This document shows positions 53,927 to 63,247 of a stretch of DNA of 64,000 nt, piece after piece; position 1 is the stretch's first letter; each line of letters starts with the position of its first letter. The notes beneath the pieces are model-generated. The model saw only the letters and a program-made list of their open reading frames with translations. It had not been told where the DNA came from and did no database searches. The position numbers and the translations under genes were made by a program. Where the stretch lies: positions 3,782,001 to 3,846,000 of the forward strand of contig NZ_LT607752.1 of assembly GCF_900090265.1 (NCBI RefSeq). Direction: 5' to 3'. The stretch is from Micromonospora rifamycinica. Its GTDB lineage: Bacteria > Actinomycetota > Actinomycetes > Mycobacteriales > Micromonosporaceae.

Positions 53927-55090
53927 TCAGCCGAACGCGGACAACCCGGTGAGCCGCTGCCCGACGACCAGCTGGTGGATCTCGGAGGTGCCCTCGTAGG
54001 TGAGCACGCTCTCCAGGTTGTTGGCGTGCCGCATCACCGGGTACTCGCCGGAGATCCCGTTCGCGCCGAGGATCGTCCGGCACTGCCGGGCGATGGCCAG
54101 CGCCTCCCGGACGTTGTTCAGCTTGCCCACGCTGACCTGCTCCGGTCGCAGCGTGCCCGCGTCGGCCAGCCGGCCCAGGTGCAGCGCGAGCAGCAGTCCC
54201 TTGTTCCACTCCACCGCCATGTCGGCGAGTTTGGCCTGGGTGAGCTGGAACCCGGCCAGCGGGCGGCCGAACTGGGTCCGGGTGGTGGCGTACGCCAGGG
54301 CGGTCTCCAGGCAGTCGCGGGCCGCGCCGAGCGCGCCCCAGACGATGCCCTGCCGGGCCTCGGTCAGGCAGCTCAGCGGCGCCCGGAGCCCGACCGCCTC
54401 CGGCAACCGGGCGTCCGCCGGCAGCCGGACCCCGTCGAGGACGATCTCGCCGGTCACCGAGGCCCGCAGCGACATCTTGCGGCGGATCTCGCCGACCGTC
54501 ACCCCGGGGGCGTCCATCGGCACCAGGAAACCCCGCACCCCCTCGTCGGTACGCGCCCAGACCACCCCGACGTCGGCGACCGGCGCGTTGGTGATCCACA
54601 TCTTCGCGCCGTCGAGGATCCAGTCGTCGCCGTCCCGGCGGGCCCGGGTCACCATCGAGGCCGGGTCGGAGCCGTGGTCCGGCTCGGTCAACCCGAAGCA
54701 GCCGATCGCCTCGCCGGCCGCCATCGCGGGCAGCCAGCGCCGCTTCTGCTCCTCGCTGCCGAAGCGCCAGACGGCGTACATGGCCAGTGAACCCTGCACC
54801 GACACCAGGGACCGGACGCCGGAGTCGCCGGCCTCCAGCTCCAGGCAGGCCAGCCCGTACGCCACGGCCGAGGCGCCGGCGCAGCCGTACCCGGTCAGGT
54901 GCATGCCGAGCAGCCCGAGCCGGCCGAACTCGCGGGCCAGCTCGCGCGCCGGAACCCGGCCGTCCTCGTACCAGCCGGCGACGTGCGGGCGGACCCGGTC
55001 GTCGACGAGCCGGCGGACCACGGCCCGGATCTGCCGCTCCTCCTCGCTCAGCGAGGCGTCGACGTCCAGCAGGTCCAGCGCAGCACCCAT
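53927..55090 (-). CDS. Acyl-CoA dehydrogenase (glutaryl-CoA dehydrogenase-like)
   Basis: 387 residues from ATG 55090, chosen because TAGGGT ends 7 nt upstream (leaderless). It has FAD-enzyme motifs (CFGLTEPDHGSDP, WITNAPVADVGVVWART) and the catalytic Glu near 366 in LTYEGTSEIH, at the glutaryl-CoA dehydrogenase position. It oxidises an acyl-CoA thioester in the cytoplasm. No other beta-oxidation gene is adjacent, so the substrate is uncertain. Confidence 0.93.
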   Translation of the reverse strand: MGAALDLLDVDASLSEEERQIRAVVRRLVDDRVRPHVAGWYEDGRVPARELAREFGRLGLLGMHLTGYGCAGASAVAYGLACLELEAGDSGVRSLVSVQGSLAMYAVWRFGSEEQKRRWLPAMAAGEAIGCFGLTEPDHGSDPASMVTRARRDGDDWILDGAKMWITNAPVADVGVVWARTDEGVRGFLVPMDAPGVTVGEIRRKMSLRASVTGEIVLDGVRLPADARLPEAVGLRAPLSCLTEARQGIVWGALGAARDCLETALAYATTRTQFGRPLAGFQLTQAKLADMAVEWNKGLLLALHLGRLADAGTLRPEQVSVGKLNNVREALAIARQCRTILGANGISGEYPVMRHANNLESVLTYEGTSEIHQLVVGQRLTGLSAFG

Positions 55091-55097
55091 GGCCGCC

Positions 55098-55103
55098 ACC
55101 CTA
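55098..55103 (-). promoter_or_regulatory. -10 box of a leaderless acyl-CoA dehydrogenase gene
   Basis: On the minus strand TAGGGT ends 7 nt before the ATG at 55090; no ribosome site is present. It lies in the 21-bp gap after the upstream 104-residue gene, so it may act as an internal operon promoter. Confidence 0.55.
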
Positions 55104-55111
55104 ACGACTGC

Positions 55112-55426
55112 TCAGGCGGACGTCTCGGGCTGCCCGTTGTAGACCAGCACCCGGGCGTGGATCTGGTTGCGCTGCTGTAACGCCGCCCGCAGCGCCCGGT
55201 GTAGGCCGTCCTCCAGGTAGAGACCGCCGCCCCACTCCACCACGTGCGGGAACAGGTCGCCGTAGAAGGTGGAGTCCTCGGCGAGGAGCTTGTCCAGCGC
55301 CAGCTCGCGCTTGGTGGTGATGAGCTGGTCCAGCCGCAGCGGACGCGGTGGGATCTCCGCCCACTGCTTGAGAGTCAGGTGGTGTTCCGGGTAGGGACGC
55401 CCGTCCCGGACCGCTCTGAAGATCAC
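55112..55426 (-). CDS. Conserved small protein with a ParB-like motif
   Basis: 104 residues from GTG 55426. The sequence has a clear small-domain shape: LTLKQWAEIPPRPLRLDQLITTK, then DSTFYGDLFPHVVEWGGGLYLEDGLHRALRAALQQR. The segment EDGLHRALRA resembles the GxHR motif of ParB/sulfiredoxin-fold proteins; that is similarity by eye. Close relatives are common in actinobacteria, by recollection, without a defined role. It is followed 21 bp later by the acyl-CoA dehydrogenase gene. Confidence 0.78.
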   Translation of the reverse strand: MIFRAVRDGRPYPEHHLTLKQWAEIPPRPLRLDQLITTKRELALDKLLAEDSTFYGDLFPHVVEWGGGLYLEDGLHRALRAALQQRNQIHARVLVYNGQPETSA

Positions 55427-55605
55427 GGCACGCTCCCCTCCCCGTGGCCAGGCCGACCCTCGGCGTGGTGCCGGGTCACGCCGGGATACCGCACTGTGCG
55501 GCACCGATGACGGTGCCAGCCTATCCGCCCCTGCCACACCGCGTTTTGCTCCCCGTTGTCGGTTTCGGTCGCCCCGTCATCCACCGCGCAGGGTACGAAC
55601 CAGCA

Positions 55606-56208
55606 TCAACTCCACCGACCGCGGCGCACCACCTCGTCCACCGGTCGACGCCCCCGCCGCAGCGACGGTGACCGGTGGTCCACCGCCCGGTAACCCACCG
55701 TCAACGCGCCGATCGGATGGTATTCCGCCGGCACCCCGAACGCCTCCCGGTACGCCGGCAACCGGTCGGGCGGGATGCCGAAGAAACACGCCCCCAGCCC
55801 CTCGTCCACGGCGGTCAGCAGCATCAGCAGCGCGGCGAAACCCGTGTCGACGTACCAGTACGGCACCGGCCAGCGGTCCTCGGAGCGGTCCGTCCAGCCC
55901 TTGTCCGGCTCGGCGTACCGCTCCAGGTAGGCCGCCCGGTTGGCGTGCGGCACCACGATCAGCGGGGCCCGGCGCATCCCCGCCAGCCACCGTCGGCGGC
56001 CACCGCCGTCCGGGGTCGCCGCCGTCCAGAACCGCTCCCGGTCCGCCGGCTCCTCCAGCACCAGGAAACCCCAGCCCTGGGCGAAGCCGGCCGACGGCGC
56101 CCGGACCGCGTGGTCGAGCAGCCGGTCCACCACCTCCGGCGGCACCGGCCGGTCCGGGTCGTAGTTGCGCACCATCCGGCGTCGCCGGACCACCTCGGCG
56201 AACTCCAT
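55606..56208 (-). CDS. Nitroreductase family flavoprotein
   Basis: 200 residues from ATG 56208, just 2 nt after the aldose epimerase stop, so translationally coupled. FMN-site residues are in RRRRMVRNYDPDRPV and APSAGFAQGWGF; later GFAALLMLLTAVDEGLGACFFG is the typical dimer-core helix. It probably uses NAD(P)H to reduce a nitro, quinone or other acceptor, perhaps F420-related in this group. The substrate is unknown. Confidence 0.9.
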   Translation of the reverse strand: MEFAEVVRRRRMVRNYDPDRPVPPEVVDRLLDHAVRAPSAGFAQGWGFLVLEEPADRERFWTAATPDGGGRRRWLAGMRRAPLIVVPHANRAAYLERYAEPDKGWTDRSEDRWPVPYWYVDTGFAALLMLLTAVDEGLGACFFGIPPDRLPAYREAFGVPAEYHPIGALTVGYRAVDHRSPSLRRGRRPVDEVVRRGRWS

Positions 56209-56210
56209 GC

Positions 56211-57140
56211 TCAGGCCCCGGGCCGGATGCCCCAGCTGCCCCGCCAGGTCTGCCCCGCGCCCAGCTCGATCACGTCCCGGCCGGACCGGAAGGCGTCCGG
56301 CGGGCAGGTCATCGGCTCCACCGCCACCGACCGGCGGTGCCGTTCCCCGGTGAGCGCGTCGCCGGTGAAGACCTGCCACCAGCCGAACTCGCGGTCCGCC
56401 CAGAGCCGCACGCCATCCGCGTCGTCGGGGGCGGCCAGGGTCACCGACGAGCCGCCGTCGTCGTCCCGGATCACGTCGCCGAAGCAGAGGTCGAGCTGCG
56501 CCTGGCCGATCGGGCGGGGGGTGGTCCAGTCGTACTCGGTGCCGGCCACCGGGGTCGCCCCGATCGGCAGCAGCCGGGCGTCGACCTGGAGCCGGCTGCG
56601 GGCCGGCAGCCGCATCGTGAGGTCGTCCACCGCGACCCCGGCCAGCCGCAGGTACGGGTGCACGGAGAACCCGAACGGCGCGGTCTCGACCCCGGTGTTG
56701 GTCACCTCGTGCTCGGCACGCAGCCCGTCCGCCCCCACGCTCCACCGGCTGCGCAGCCGCAACGGCCACGGGTAGCCGGGGGTCGGCGGCAGGTCGTAGC
56801 CGAGGGTCACCGCGTCGGCCGACTCCTCGACCAGCTCCCAGCGCACCCAGTTGACCAGGCCGTGCAAGGCGACCCCGCGGGCCGGCTCGGTCAGGTCGAG
56901 CTGCAACGACCGGCCGCCGAAGGTGTACTTCCCGTCCCGGATCCGGTTCGGCCAGGGGGCCAGCACGTGCCCGGCGCTACCGGGACTGATCTCGTCCTCG
57001 GCGTAGCCGTCGAGGTAGTCCACCCCGTTCCGCCGGAACGTGCGTACCCCACCGCCGACCTCGACGATGACGGCCTCGTGGCCGTCGGCGGCGATGGTCC
57101 ACTGTGTCCCCGAGGCGGGGCGCCGTGCGGTGTTGTCCAT
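56211..57140 (-). CDS. Aldose 1-epimerase family protein
   Basis: 309 residues, leaderless ATG. The galactose-mutarotase beta-sandwich is shown by VLAPWPNRIRDGKY, catalytic His residues in LHGLVNWVRW and VHPYLRL, and the catalytic Glu in VAVEPMTCPPDA. It interconverts alpha and beta anomers of aldoses in the cytoplasm. It is the first gene of a pair with the nitroreductase. Confidence 0.92.
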   Translation of the reverse strand: MDNTARRPASGTQWTIAADGHEAVIVEVGGGVRTFRRNGVDYLDGYAEDEISPGSAGHVLAPWPNRIRDGKYTFGGRSLQLDLTEPARGVALHGLVNWVRWELVEESADAVTLGYDLPPTPGYPWPLRLRSRWSVGADGLRAEHEVTNTGVETAPFGFSVHPYLRLAGVAVDDLTMRLPARSRLQVDARLLPIGATPVAGTEYDWTTPRPIGQAQLDLCFGDVIRDDDGGSSVTLAAPDDADGVRLWADREFGWWQVFTGDALTGERHRRSVAVEPMTCPPDAFRSGRDVIELGAGQTWRGSWGIRPGA

Positions 57141-57146
57141 GCCGTG

Positions 57147-57152
57147 ACCTTA
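57147..57152 (-). promoter_or_regulatory. -10 box of the leaderless aldose epimerase gene
   Basis: On the minus strand TAAGGT ends 6 nt before the ATG at 57140, with no ribosome site. It lies in the 66-bp gap after the MFS gene stop. Confidence 0.58.
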
Positions 57153-57206
57153 GTCGGTGCCCTGCTCGGCCCGCCGGACCCGGCGCACCGTCCCACCGGG
57201 CGGTGA

Positions 57207-58502
57207 TCAGCGGCGCTGCTCCGGAGGCGCGGTGCCGGCCCGGTAGCGCAGCAGGGCCGGGAAGCTCACCACCAGCAGCACCGCCAACGCCGCCGCGAGC
57301 AACCCGCCACCGACCCAGGCGACACCGGGGCCGAACCCGGCCGCCACCGCCCCCGCCCGCAGGTCGCCGAGGCGCGGGCCACCGGCCACCACCACCGTGT
57401 TCACCCCCTGGAGCCGGCCGCGCATCCGGTCCGGCGCGTAGACCAGCAGCATCGACTGCCGCAGCACCGCGCTGACCAGATCCGCCGCGCCGGCCACCGC
57501 GAGCAGGAGCACCACCAGCCAGAGCTGGCGGGCCAGTCCGGCCGCCGCGATGGCCAGCCCCCAGCCCACCACGGCCACCACCAGGGCGAGCCCCTGCCGG
57601 CGCAGCCGGCCGATCCACCCGGAGGTCAGGCCGCCCAGCATCGCGCCGATCGCGATCGCGCTGTAGAGCCAGCCCACCACCGCGCCGCCGCCGAACCGCT
57701 CCTGCGCCACCTCGGGGAAGAGCGCCCGGGGCATGGCCAGGATCATCGCGATCAGGTCGATGGCGAACGAGGAGAGCAGCACCGGGGTGGCGGCGAGGTA
57801 ACGGAATCCGTCGAGGATGCCGGCCAGGCCGCCCCGCCGGGCCTCGCCCTCGGCGGGTGGGGCCGGCGGCATCGCCGGCAGCCGCAGCGTCGCCACCACC
57901 AGCGCGGTGAACAGCAGCGCGTCGGCGGCGTACGCGACCGGCAGCCCGGCACCGGTGCCGAAGGCGGCGAAGACCAGGCCGGCGGCGAGCGGGCCGGCCA
58001 CCGCCGCGGCGGTGAAGGTGGTGTAGTTCAGGGTGCTGCCGGCCGGGACCAGCTCGGGCGGGAGCAGCCGGGGCAGGATCGCCGACCGGGCCGGCGAGCT
58101 GATGGCGAACGCGATCGAGTGCACGGTCACCAGCGCCAGCAGCAGCACCGGGCTGCCCAGGCCGGACAGCGCGTGCCCGAGCAGGCCGAGCACCGACACC
58201 CACAGCAGCGCCGAGCCGACCAGCAGCACCCGCCGCCGGTCCCGGGCGTCGGCGACCGCCCCGCCCCACAGGCCGAAGACCAGCAGCGGCAGGAAGCCGG
58301 CCACCCCGAGCAGGCCCACCCAGAAGGAGTTCCGGGTCAGCGCGTACATCTCCACCGGCACGGCGACCGCGGTGAACTGGAACCCGAACATCGCCACCGT
58401 GTTGCCGAGCCACATCCGGCGGTACGCGGGGATCCGCAGCGGGCGCAGGTCGATGGCCCAGCGGCGGACGCCACCCGGTCGGGCCTGCTGGACGGCGGTC
58501 AC
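57207..58502 (-). CDS. MFS transporter (EntS/multidrug type)
   Basis: 431 residues from GTG 58502, overlapping the pdxH stop by 4 nt (GTGA). Twelve membrane helices in two halves, with [19 protein letters not shown] as the MFS motif between helices 2 and 3 and [16 protein letters not shown] in the second half. This is the architecture of EntS-type exporters of siderophores or drugs. No biosynthetic genes accompany it. Coupling to pdxH is positional and need not be functional. Confidence 0.92.
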   Translation of the reverse strand: MTAVQQARPGGVRRWAIDLRPLRIPAYRRMWLGNTVAMFGFQFTAVAVPVEMYALTRNSFWVGLLGVAGFLPLLVFGLWGGAVADARDRRRVLLVGSALLWVSVLGLLGHALSGLGSPVLLLALVTVHSIAFAISSPARSAILPRLLPPELVPAGSTLNYTTFTAAAVAGPLAAGLVFAAFGTGAGLPVAYAADALLFTALVVATLRLPAMPPAPPAEGEARRGGLAGILDGFRYLAATPVLLSSFAIDLIAMILAMPRALFPEVAQERFGGGAVVGWLYSAIAIGAMLGGLTSGWIGRLRRQGLALVVAVVGWGLAIAAAGLARQLWLVVLLLAVAGAADLVSAVLRQSMLLVYAPDRMRGRLQGVNTVVVAGGPRLGDLRAGAVAAGFGPGVAWVGGGLLAAALAVLLVVSFPALLRYRAGTAPPEQRR

Positions 58503-59158
58503 GGTGCCAGCCGCTCGACCACCCAGTCGTCCCCGCCGACCCGACGGAACCGCAGCCGGTCGTGCAGCCGACCGGCCCGCCCCTGCCAGAACTCCACCGA
58601 CTCCGGCCGGACCCGGAACCCGCCCCAGTGCGGGGGCGCGGGGACCGGCGTGCCGTCCGGGAAGCGCTCCACCGCCACCCGGTACGCCTCCTCCAGCGCG
58701 GCCCGGTCCGGCACCACCTCGGACTGGGTGCTCGCCCAGGCGCCGAGCTGGGAGCCGCGCGGCCGGGTGGCGAAGTACGCCTCGGTCTCGGCCCGGTCGA
58801 CGGGCGCGACCCGGCCGGTCACCACCACCTGCCGCTGCATCGGGAACCAGGGGAAGACCAGGCTGGCCCACGGGTTGGCGGCCAGCTCGGTGCCCTTGCG
58901 CGAGCCGTGGTTGGTGTAGAAGACGAAGCCCGCCGGGTCGTACTCCTTGAGCAGCACGGTCCGGCCGCTGGGCCGACCGGCGGCGTCGGCGGTGCCGAGG
59001 ACCATCGCGTTCGGCTCGGGCAGCCCGGCCGCGACCGCGTCGGCCAGCCAGTGGCCGAACTGGGTGGGCCAGTCGGCGGCCAGTCCCCGCTCGGTGAGGC
59101 CCCGGTCGGCGGCGTACTCGTTGCGCATGCCCGCCAGGGCGGGTGTGTCGCCCGTCAC
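58499..59158 (-). CDS. pdxH: Pyridoxamine 5'-phosphate oxidase
   Basis: 219 residues from GTG 59158 (GGGGAG upstream); the 256-residue reading adds a non-family leader. PdxH features: [46 protein letters not shown] (FMN and substrate contacts), [15 protein letters not shown] and [15 protein letters not shown]. It makes pyridoxal 5'-phosphate with FMN. SerC at 60792 is a PLP enzyme, so the products meet, although the genes are on opposite strands. Confidence 0.95.
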   Translation of the reverse strand: MTGDTPALAGMRNEYAADRGLTERGLAADWPTQFGHWLADAVAAGLPEPNAMVLGTADAAGRPSGRTVLLKEYDPAGFVFYTNHGSRKGTELAANPWASLVFPWFPMQRQVVVTGRVAPVDRAETEAYFATRPRGSQLGAWASTQSEVVPDRAALEEAYRVAVERFPDGTPVPAPPHWGGFRVRPESVEFWQGRAGRLHDRLRFRRVGGDDWVVERLAP

Positions 59159-59338
59159 GTCATTCTCCCCTCGCCGGGCGTGCCGCATCCTGTCGACGCT
59201 GGTCAGCCCACCGATCAGTCTCACGCCAGGTGCCCCGGCGTCCAGCGGCGGGGATGTCGCGTGCGGCACAGTGGCAGCGGGTCGCGCGCCTGGTTACTCA
59301 CCAGGCAAGATGGCACGAACACATCCCTGAGGGTCGCC

Positions 59339-59344
59339 TAAGGT
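59339..59344 (+). promoter_or_regulatory. Candidate -10 box for citrate synthase
   Basis: TAAGGT lies 55 nt before the ATG at 59400, which would give a leader of about 50 nt with its own ribosome site. No convincing -35 is visible. Confidence 0.45.
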
Positions 59345-59399
59345 ACCGGGCCGGACCGAGCCCGTGGCGGGCGTACCGAGCCAGAAGCCAGGAGACGAC

Positions 59400-60506
59400 A
59401 TGGCCGACTTCAAACCGGGTCTCGAGGGCGTCGTGGCCTTCGAGACCGAGATCGCCGAACCGGACCGCGAGGGTGGCGCGCTGCGCTACCGGGGCGTGGA
59501 TATCGAGGATCTGATCGGCCAGGTCTCCTTCGGCAACGTCTGGGCGCTGCTGGTCGACGGGCGGTTCGGCCCCGGCCTGCCGCCGGCCGAGCCGTTCCCG
59601 GTGCCGGTGCACTCCGGCGACATCCGCGTCGACGTGCAGTCCGCGGTCGCCATGCTCGCCCCGTACTGGGGGCTCAGTCAGCTGCTGGACATCTCCGACT
59701 CCCAGGCCCGCGCCGACCTGGCCCGGGTCTCGGTGACCGCGCTCTCCTTCGTCGCCCAGTCCGCCCGCGGCCTCGGCCTGCCGGCGGTGCCGCAGAAGGA
59801 GATCGACAAGGCCGAGACGATCGTCGAGCGCTTCATGAAGCGCTGGCGGGGCGAACCGGATCCCCGGCACGTCAAGGCCGTCGACGCGTACTTCATCTCG
59901 GCCGCCGAGCACGGTCTGAACGCCTCCACCTTCACCGCCCGGATCGTCGCCTCCACCGGTGCCGACGCCGCGGCCTGCATCTCGTCGGGCATCGGTGCGC
60001 TCTCCGGCCCGCTGCACGGCGGCGCCCCGTCGCGGGTGCTCACCATGCTGGAGGCCGTCGAGCGCAGCGGCGACGCCGAGGGGTACGTCAAGGGCGTCCT
60101 CGACCGGGGCGAGCGGCTGATGGGCTTCGGCCACCGGGTCTACCGGGCCGAGGACCCGCGTGCCCGGGTGCTCCGGCGGACCGCCCGGGAGCTGGGCGCC
60201 CCGCGTTTCGAGGTGGCCGAGGCGCTGGAGAAGGCCGCGCTGGCCGAGCTCCAGGCCCGCCGCCCGGACCGGGTCCTCGCCACCAACGTCGAGTTCTGGT
60301 CGGCCGTGGTGCTGGACTTCGCCGAGGTGCCGGCGCACATGTTCACCTCGATGTTCACCTGCGCCCGGATGGGCGGCTGGTCCGCGCACATCCTGGAGCA
60401 GAAGAAGCTCCAGCGGCTGGTCCGGCCGTCCGCCCGCTACGTCGGGCCGGAGACCCGCAAGCCGCAGCAGGTCGAGGGCTGGGACGCCATCCCGCACGGC
60501 GTCTGA
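59400..60506 (+). CDS. Citrate synthase
   Basis: 368 residues from ATG 59400 with AGGAGA 4 nt upstream; a GTG at 59364 is in frame but less likely. It is a short, type-II-like citrate synthase with LRYRGVDIEDLI, catalytic His in SGPLHGGAPSRV and in MGFGHRVYRAEDPR, and the CoA-site NVEFWSAVVL region. Several actinomycetes carry two citrate synthases, and this looks like the shorter CitA-type copy. It condenses acetyl-CoA with oxaloacetate (or could act as a methylcitrate synthase). It ends at a palindromic terminator. Confidence 0.93.
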   Translation: MADFKPGLEGVVAFETEIAEPDREGGALRYRGVDIEDLIGQVSFGNVWALLVDGRFGPGLPPAEPFPVPVHSGDIRVDVQSAVAMLAPYWGLSQLLDISDSQARADLARVSVTALSFVAQSARGLGLPAVPQKEIDKAETIVERFMKRWRGEPDPRHVKAVDAYFISAAEHGLNASTFTARIVASTGADAAACISSGIGALSGPLHGGAPSRVLTMLEAVERSGDAEGYVKGVLDRGERLMGFGHRVYRAEDPRARVLRRTARELGAPRFEVAEALEKAALAELQARRPDRVLATNVEFWSAVVLDFAEVPAHMFTSMFTCARMGGWSAHILEQKKLQRLVRPSARYVGPETRKPQQVEGWDAIPHGV

Positions 60507-61919
<1,413 letters not shown>

Positions 61920-61928
61920 TCACACCCG

Positions 61929-61972
61929 TCACGGTGGGTGGTCACAGCGGCTGCCGCGGCCACCCACCGTGA
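61929..61972 (+). terminator. Terminator hairpin after serC
   Basis: A perfect 13-bp stem (61929-61941 with 61960-61972) with an 18-nt loop that can fold further starts 9 nt after the serC stop. Confidence 0.78.
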
Positions 61973-62108
61973 TCATCGCCGCAGCTCAGTCGCGACATGC
62001 GCAAGTCGCATCCCCCACCTGTGGGCAGATGAGCGTACGGTGGTGCGAGGACGCCCGGGTGGCCGGCTCGTGGCGTGACGGCCAGCGAAGCGGGACGGAG
62101 GCTACGCC

Positions 62109-63188
62109 ATGCGCCCAGTACGCTTCGTCGCCCTCTCCGAGGACGGCCAGGCGCTGGTGCTCGCCGACGAGGTGGGGCGCCTGCTCGCCCTCCCCATCGA
62201 CGAACGCATCGCTACCGTGCTGCACGCGGAGCCCGGTACGCCGCCGCTCGCCGTGGTGCCCGCCAGCGCCGACCCGACCCCGTCGCTGTCCCCCCGCGAC
62301 ATCCAGGCCCGGATCCGCTCCGGCGAGTCCGCCGAGGACGTCGCCCGGATCGCCGGTGTCCCCGTCGACCGGGTGCTGCGCTATGCCGGCCCGGTGCTCC
62401 AGGAGCGGGCCATGCTCGCCCAGCACGCCCGGCGCACCCGGCTCAAGGGGGCCGAGAAGGCCACTCCGCTCGCCGAGGTGGTCAACGGCCGGCTGGCCCA
62501 GCACGGCATCGACACCGAGAAGATCTCCTGGGACGCTTTCCGGCGCGACGACGGCACCTGGCGGATCATCGCCACCTGGCCGTCCGGGAAGGCCACCGCC
62601 CAGGCCGTCTGGGATCTCGACAAGCTCCGGCAGAACGTCGCCCCGCACGACGACATGGCGCAGTACCTGTGCGCCGAGCGTCCCACGCCGATCCTCGGCC
62701 AGGAGCCGGCACCGGAGCGGAGCGGTCACGCCCTGCCCGGTCCGTCGCGCGGTGAGCCGAGCCGGGGCGGGCACGGCCTGCCGGCCGCCGGCGACCAGGC
62801 CCGTCCGGGCCGGGATCCGATCCGGGCCGGGCGGGACGCCCTGCTCGCGTCCCTGGACCGTCCCCTCGGCGGCACCTCGGGGCGGGGGCTCGAACCGCGT
62901 TCCCCGGCCGCCTCGGTCGGCTCCGACGCGCCCCGTCAGCGGGTCGTCGGCGGCGGGGCCGCCGCCCTGCTCGGCGGTGGTCAGGGCTCCGCGTTCGACG
63001 ACGACTCGGACGCGCCGAAGGAGGTCCCGGCCGTACCGTCGCTGGCGGTGCTCCGGCCCCGACGCACCGGCCCGGCGGCAGCGGCCGGCGGTGAGTCGAC
63101 GGACGCCTCGGGCAAGCCGCGCAAGCGCCTGCCGAGCTGGGACGACGTCCTCTTCGGCAGCGGCCCGGCCGCCCGCGAGTCATCCTGA
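62109..63188 (+). CDS. sepH: SepH septation protein
   Basis: 359 residues from ATG with GGAGG 7 nt upstream. The N-terminal DUF3071 domain (about 1-195) begins MRPVRFVALSEDGQALVLAD and includes a helix-turn-helix-like ISPRDIQARIRSGESAEDVARIAGVPVDRVLRY region. A long disordered Pro/Gly/Arg linker follows. The extreme C-terminus has the conserved PSWDDVLFG box. SepH binds FtsZ and promotes Z-ring assembly in actinobacteria. It is monocistronic, 61 bp from the following gene. Confidence 0.93.
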   Translation: MRPVRFVALSEDGQALVLADEVGRLLALPIDERIATVLHAEPGTPPLAVVPASADPTPSLSPRDIQARIRSGESAEDVARIAGVPVDRVLRYAGPVLQERAMLAQHARRTRLKGAEKATPLAEVVNGRLAQHGIDTEKISWDAFRRDDGTWRIIATWPSGKATAQAVWDLDKLRQNVAPHDDMAQYLCAERPTPILGQEPAPERSGHALPGPSRGEPSRGGHGLPAAGDQARPGRDPIRAGRDALLASLDRPLGGTSGRGLEPRSPAASVGSDAPRQRVVGGGAAALLGGGQGSAFDDDSDAPKEVPAVPSLAVLRPRRTGPAAAAGGESTDASGKPRKRLPSWDDVLFGSGPAARESS

Positions 63189-63193
63189 TCGAT

Positions 63194-63246
63194 GGACCAC
63201 CCTGACGTCGACCGGCACACCGGGCCGGCACGTGTCAGGGTGGTCC
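63194..63246 (+). promoter_or_regulatory. Hairpin that covers the ribosome site of the aldo/keto reductase gene
   Basis: 13-bp perfect arms (63194-63206 with 63234-63246) enclose a 27-nt loop. The right arm contains AGGGTGG, the only ribosome-site candidate for the ATG at 63248, and ends 1 nt before it. It could be the sepH terminator, a translational lock, or both. Confidence 0.65.
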
Positions 63247-63247
63247 G

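Noticed and set aside
53844-54599. 251-residue minus-strand reading inside the acyl-CoA dehydrogenase gene
   Set aside because: It is a frame-shifted shadow with Arg/Gly/Ala bias. The overlapping frame gives a complete acyl-CoA dehydrogenase.
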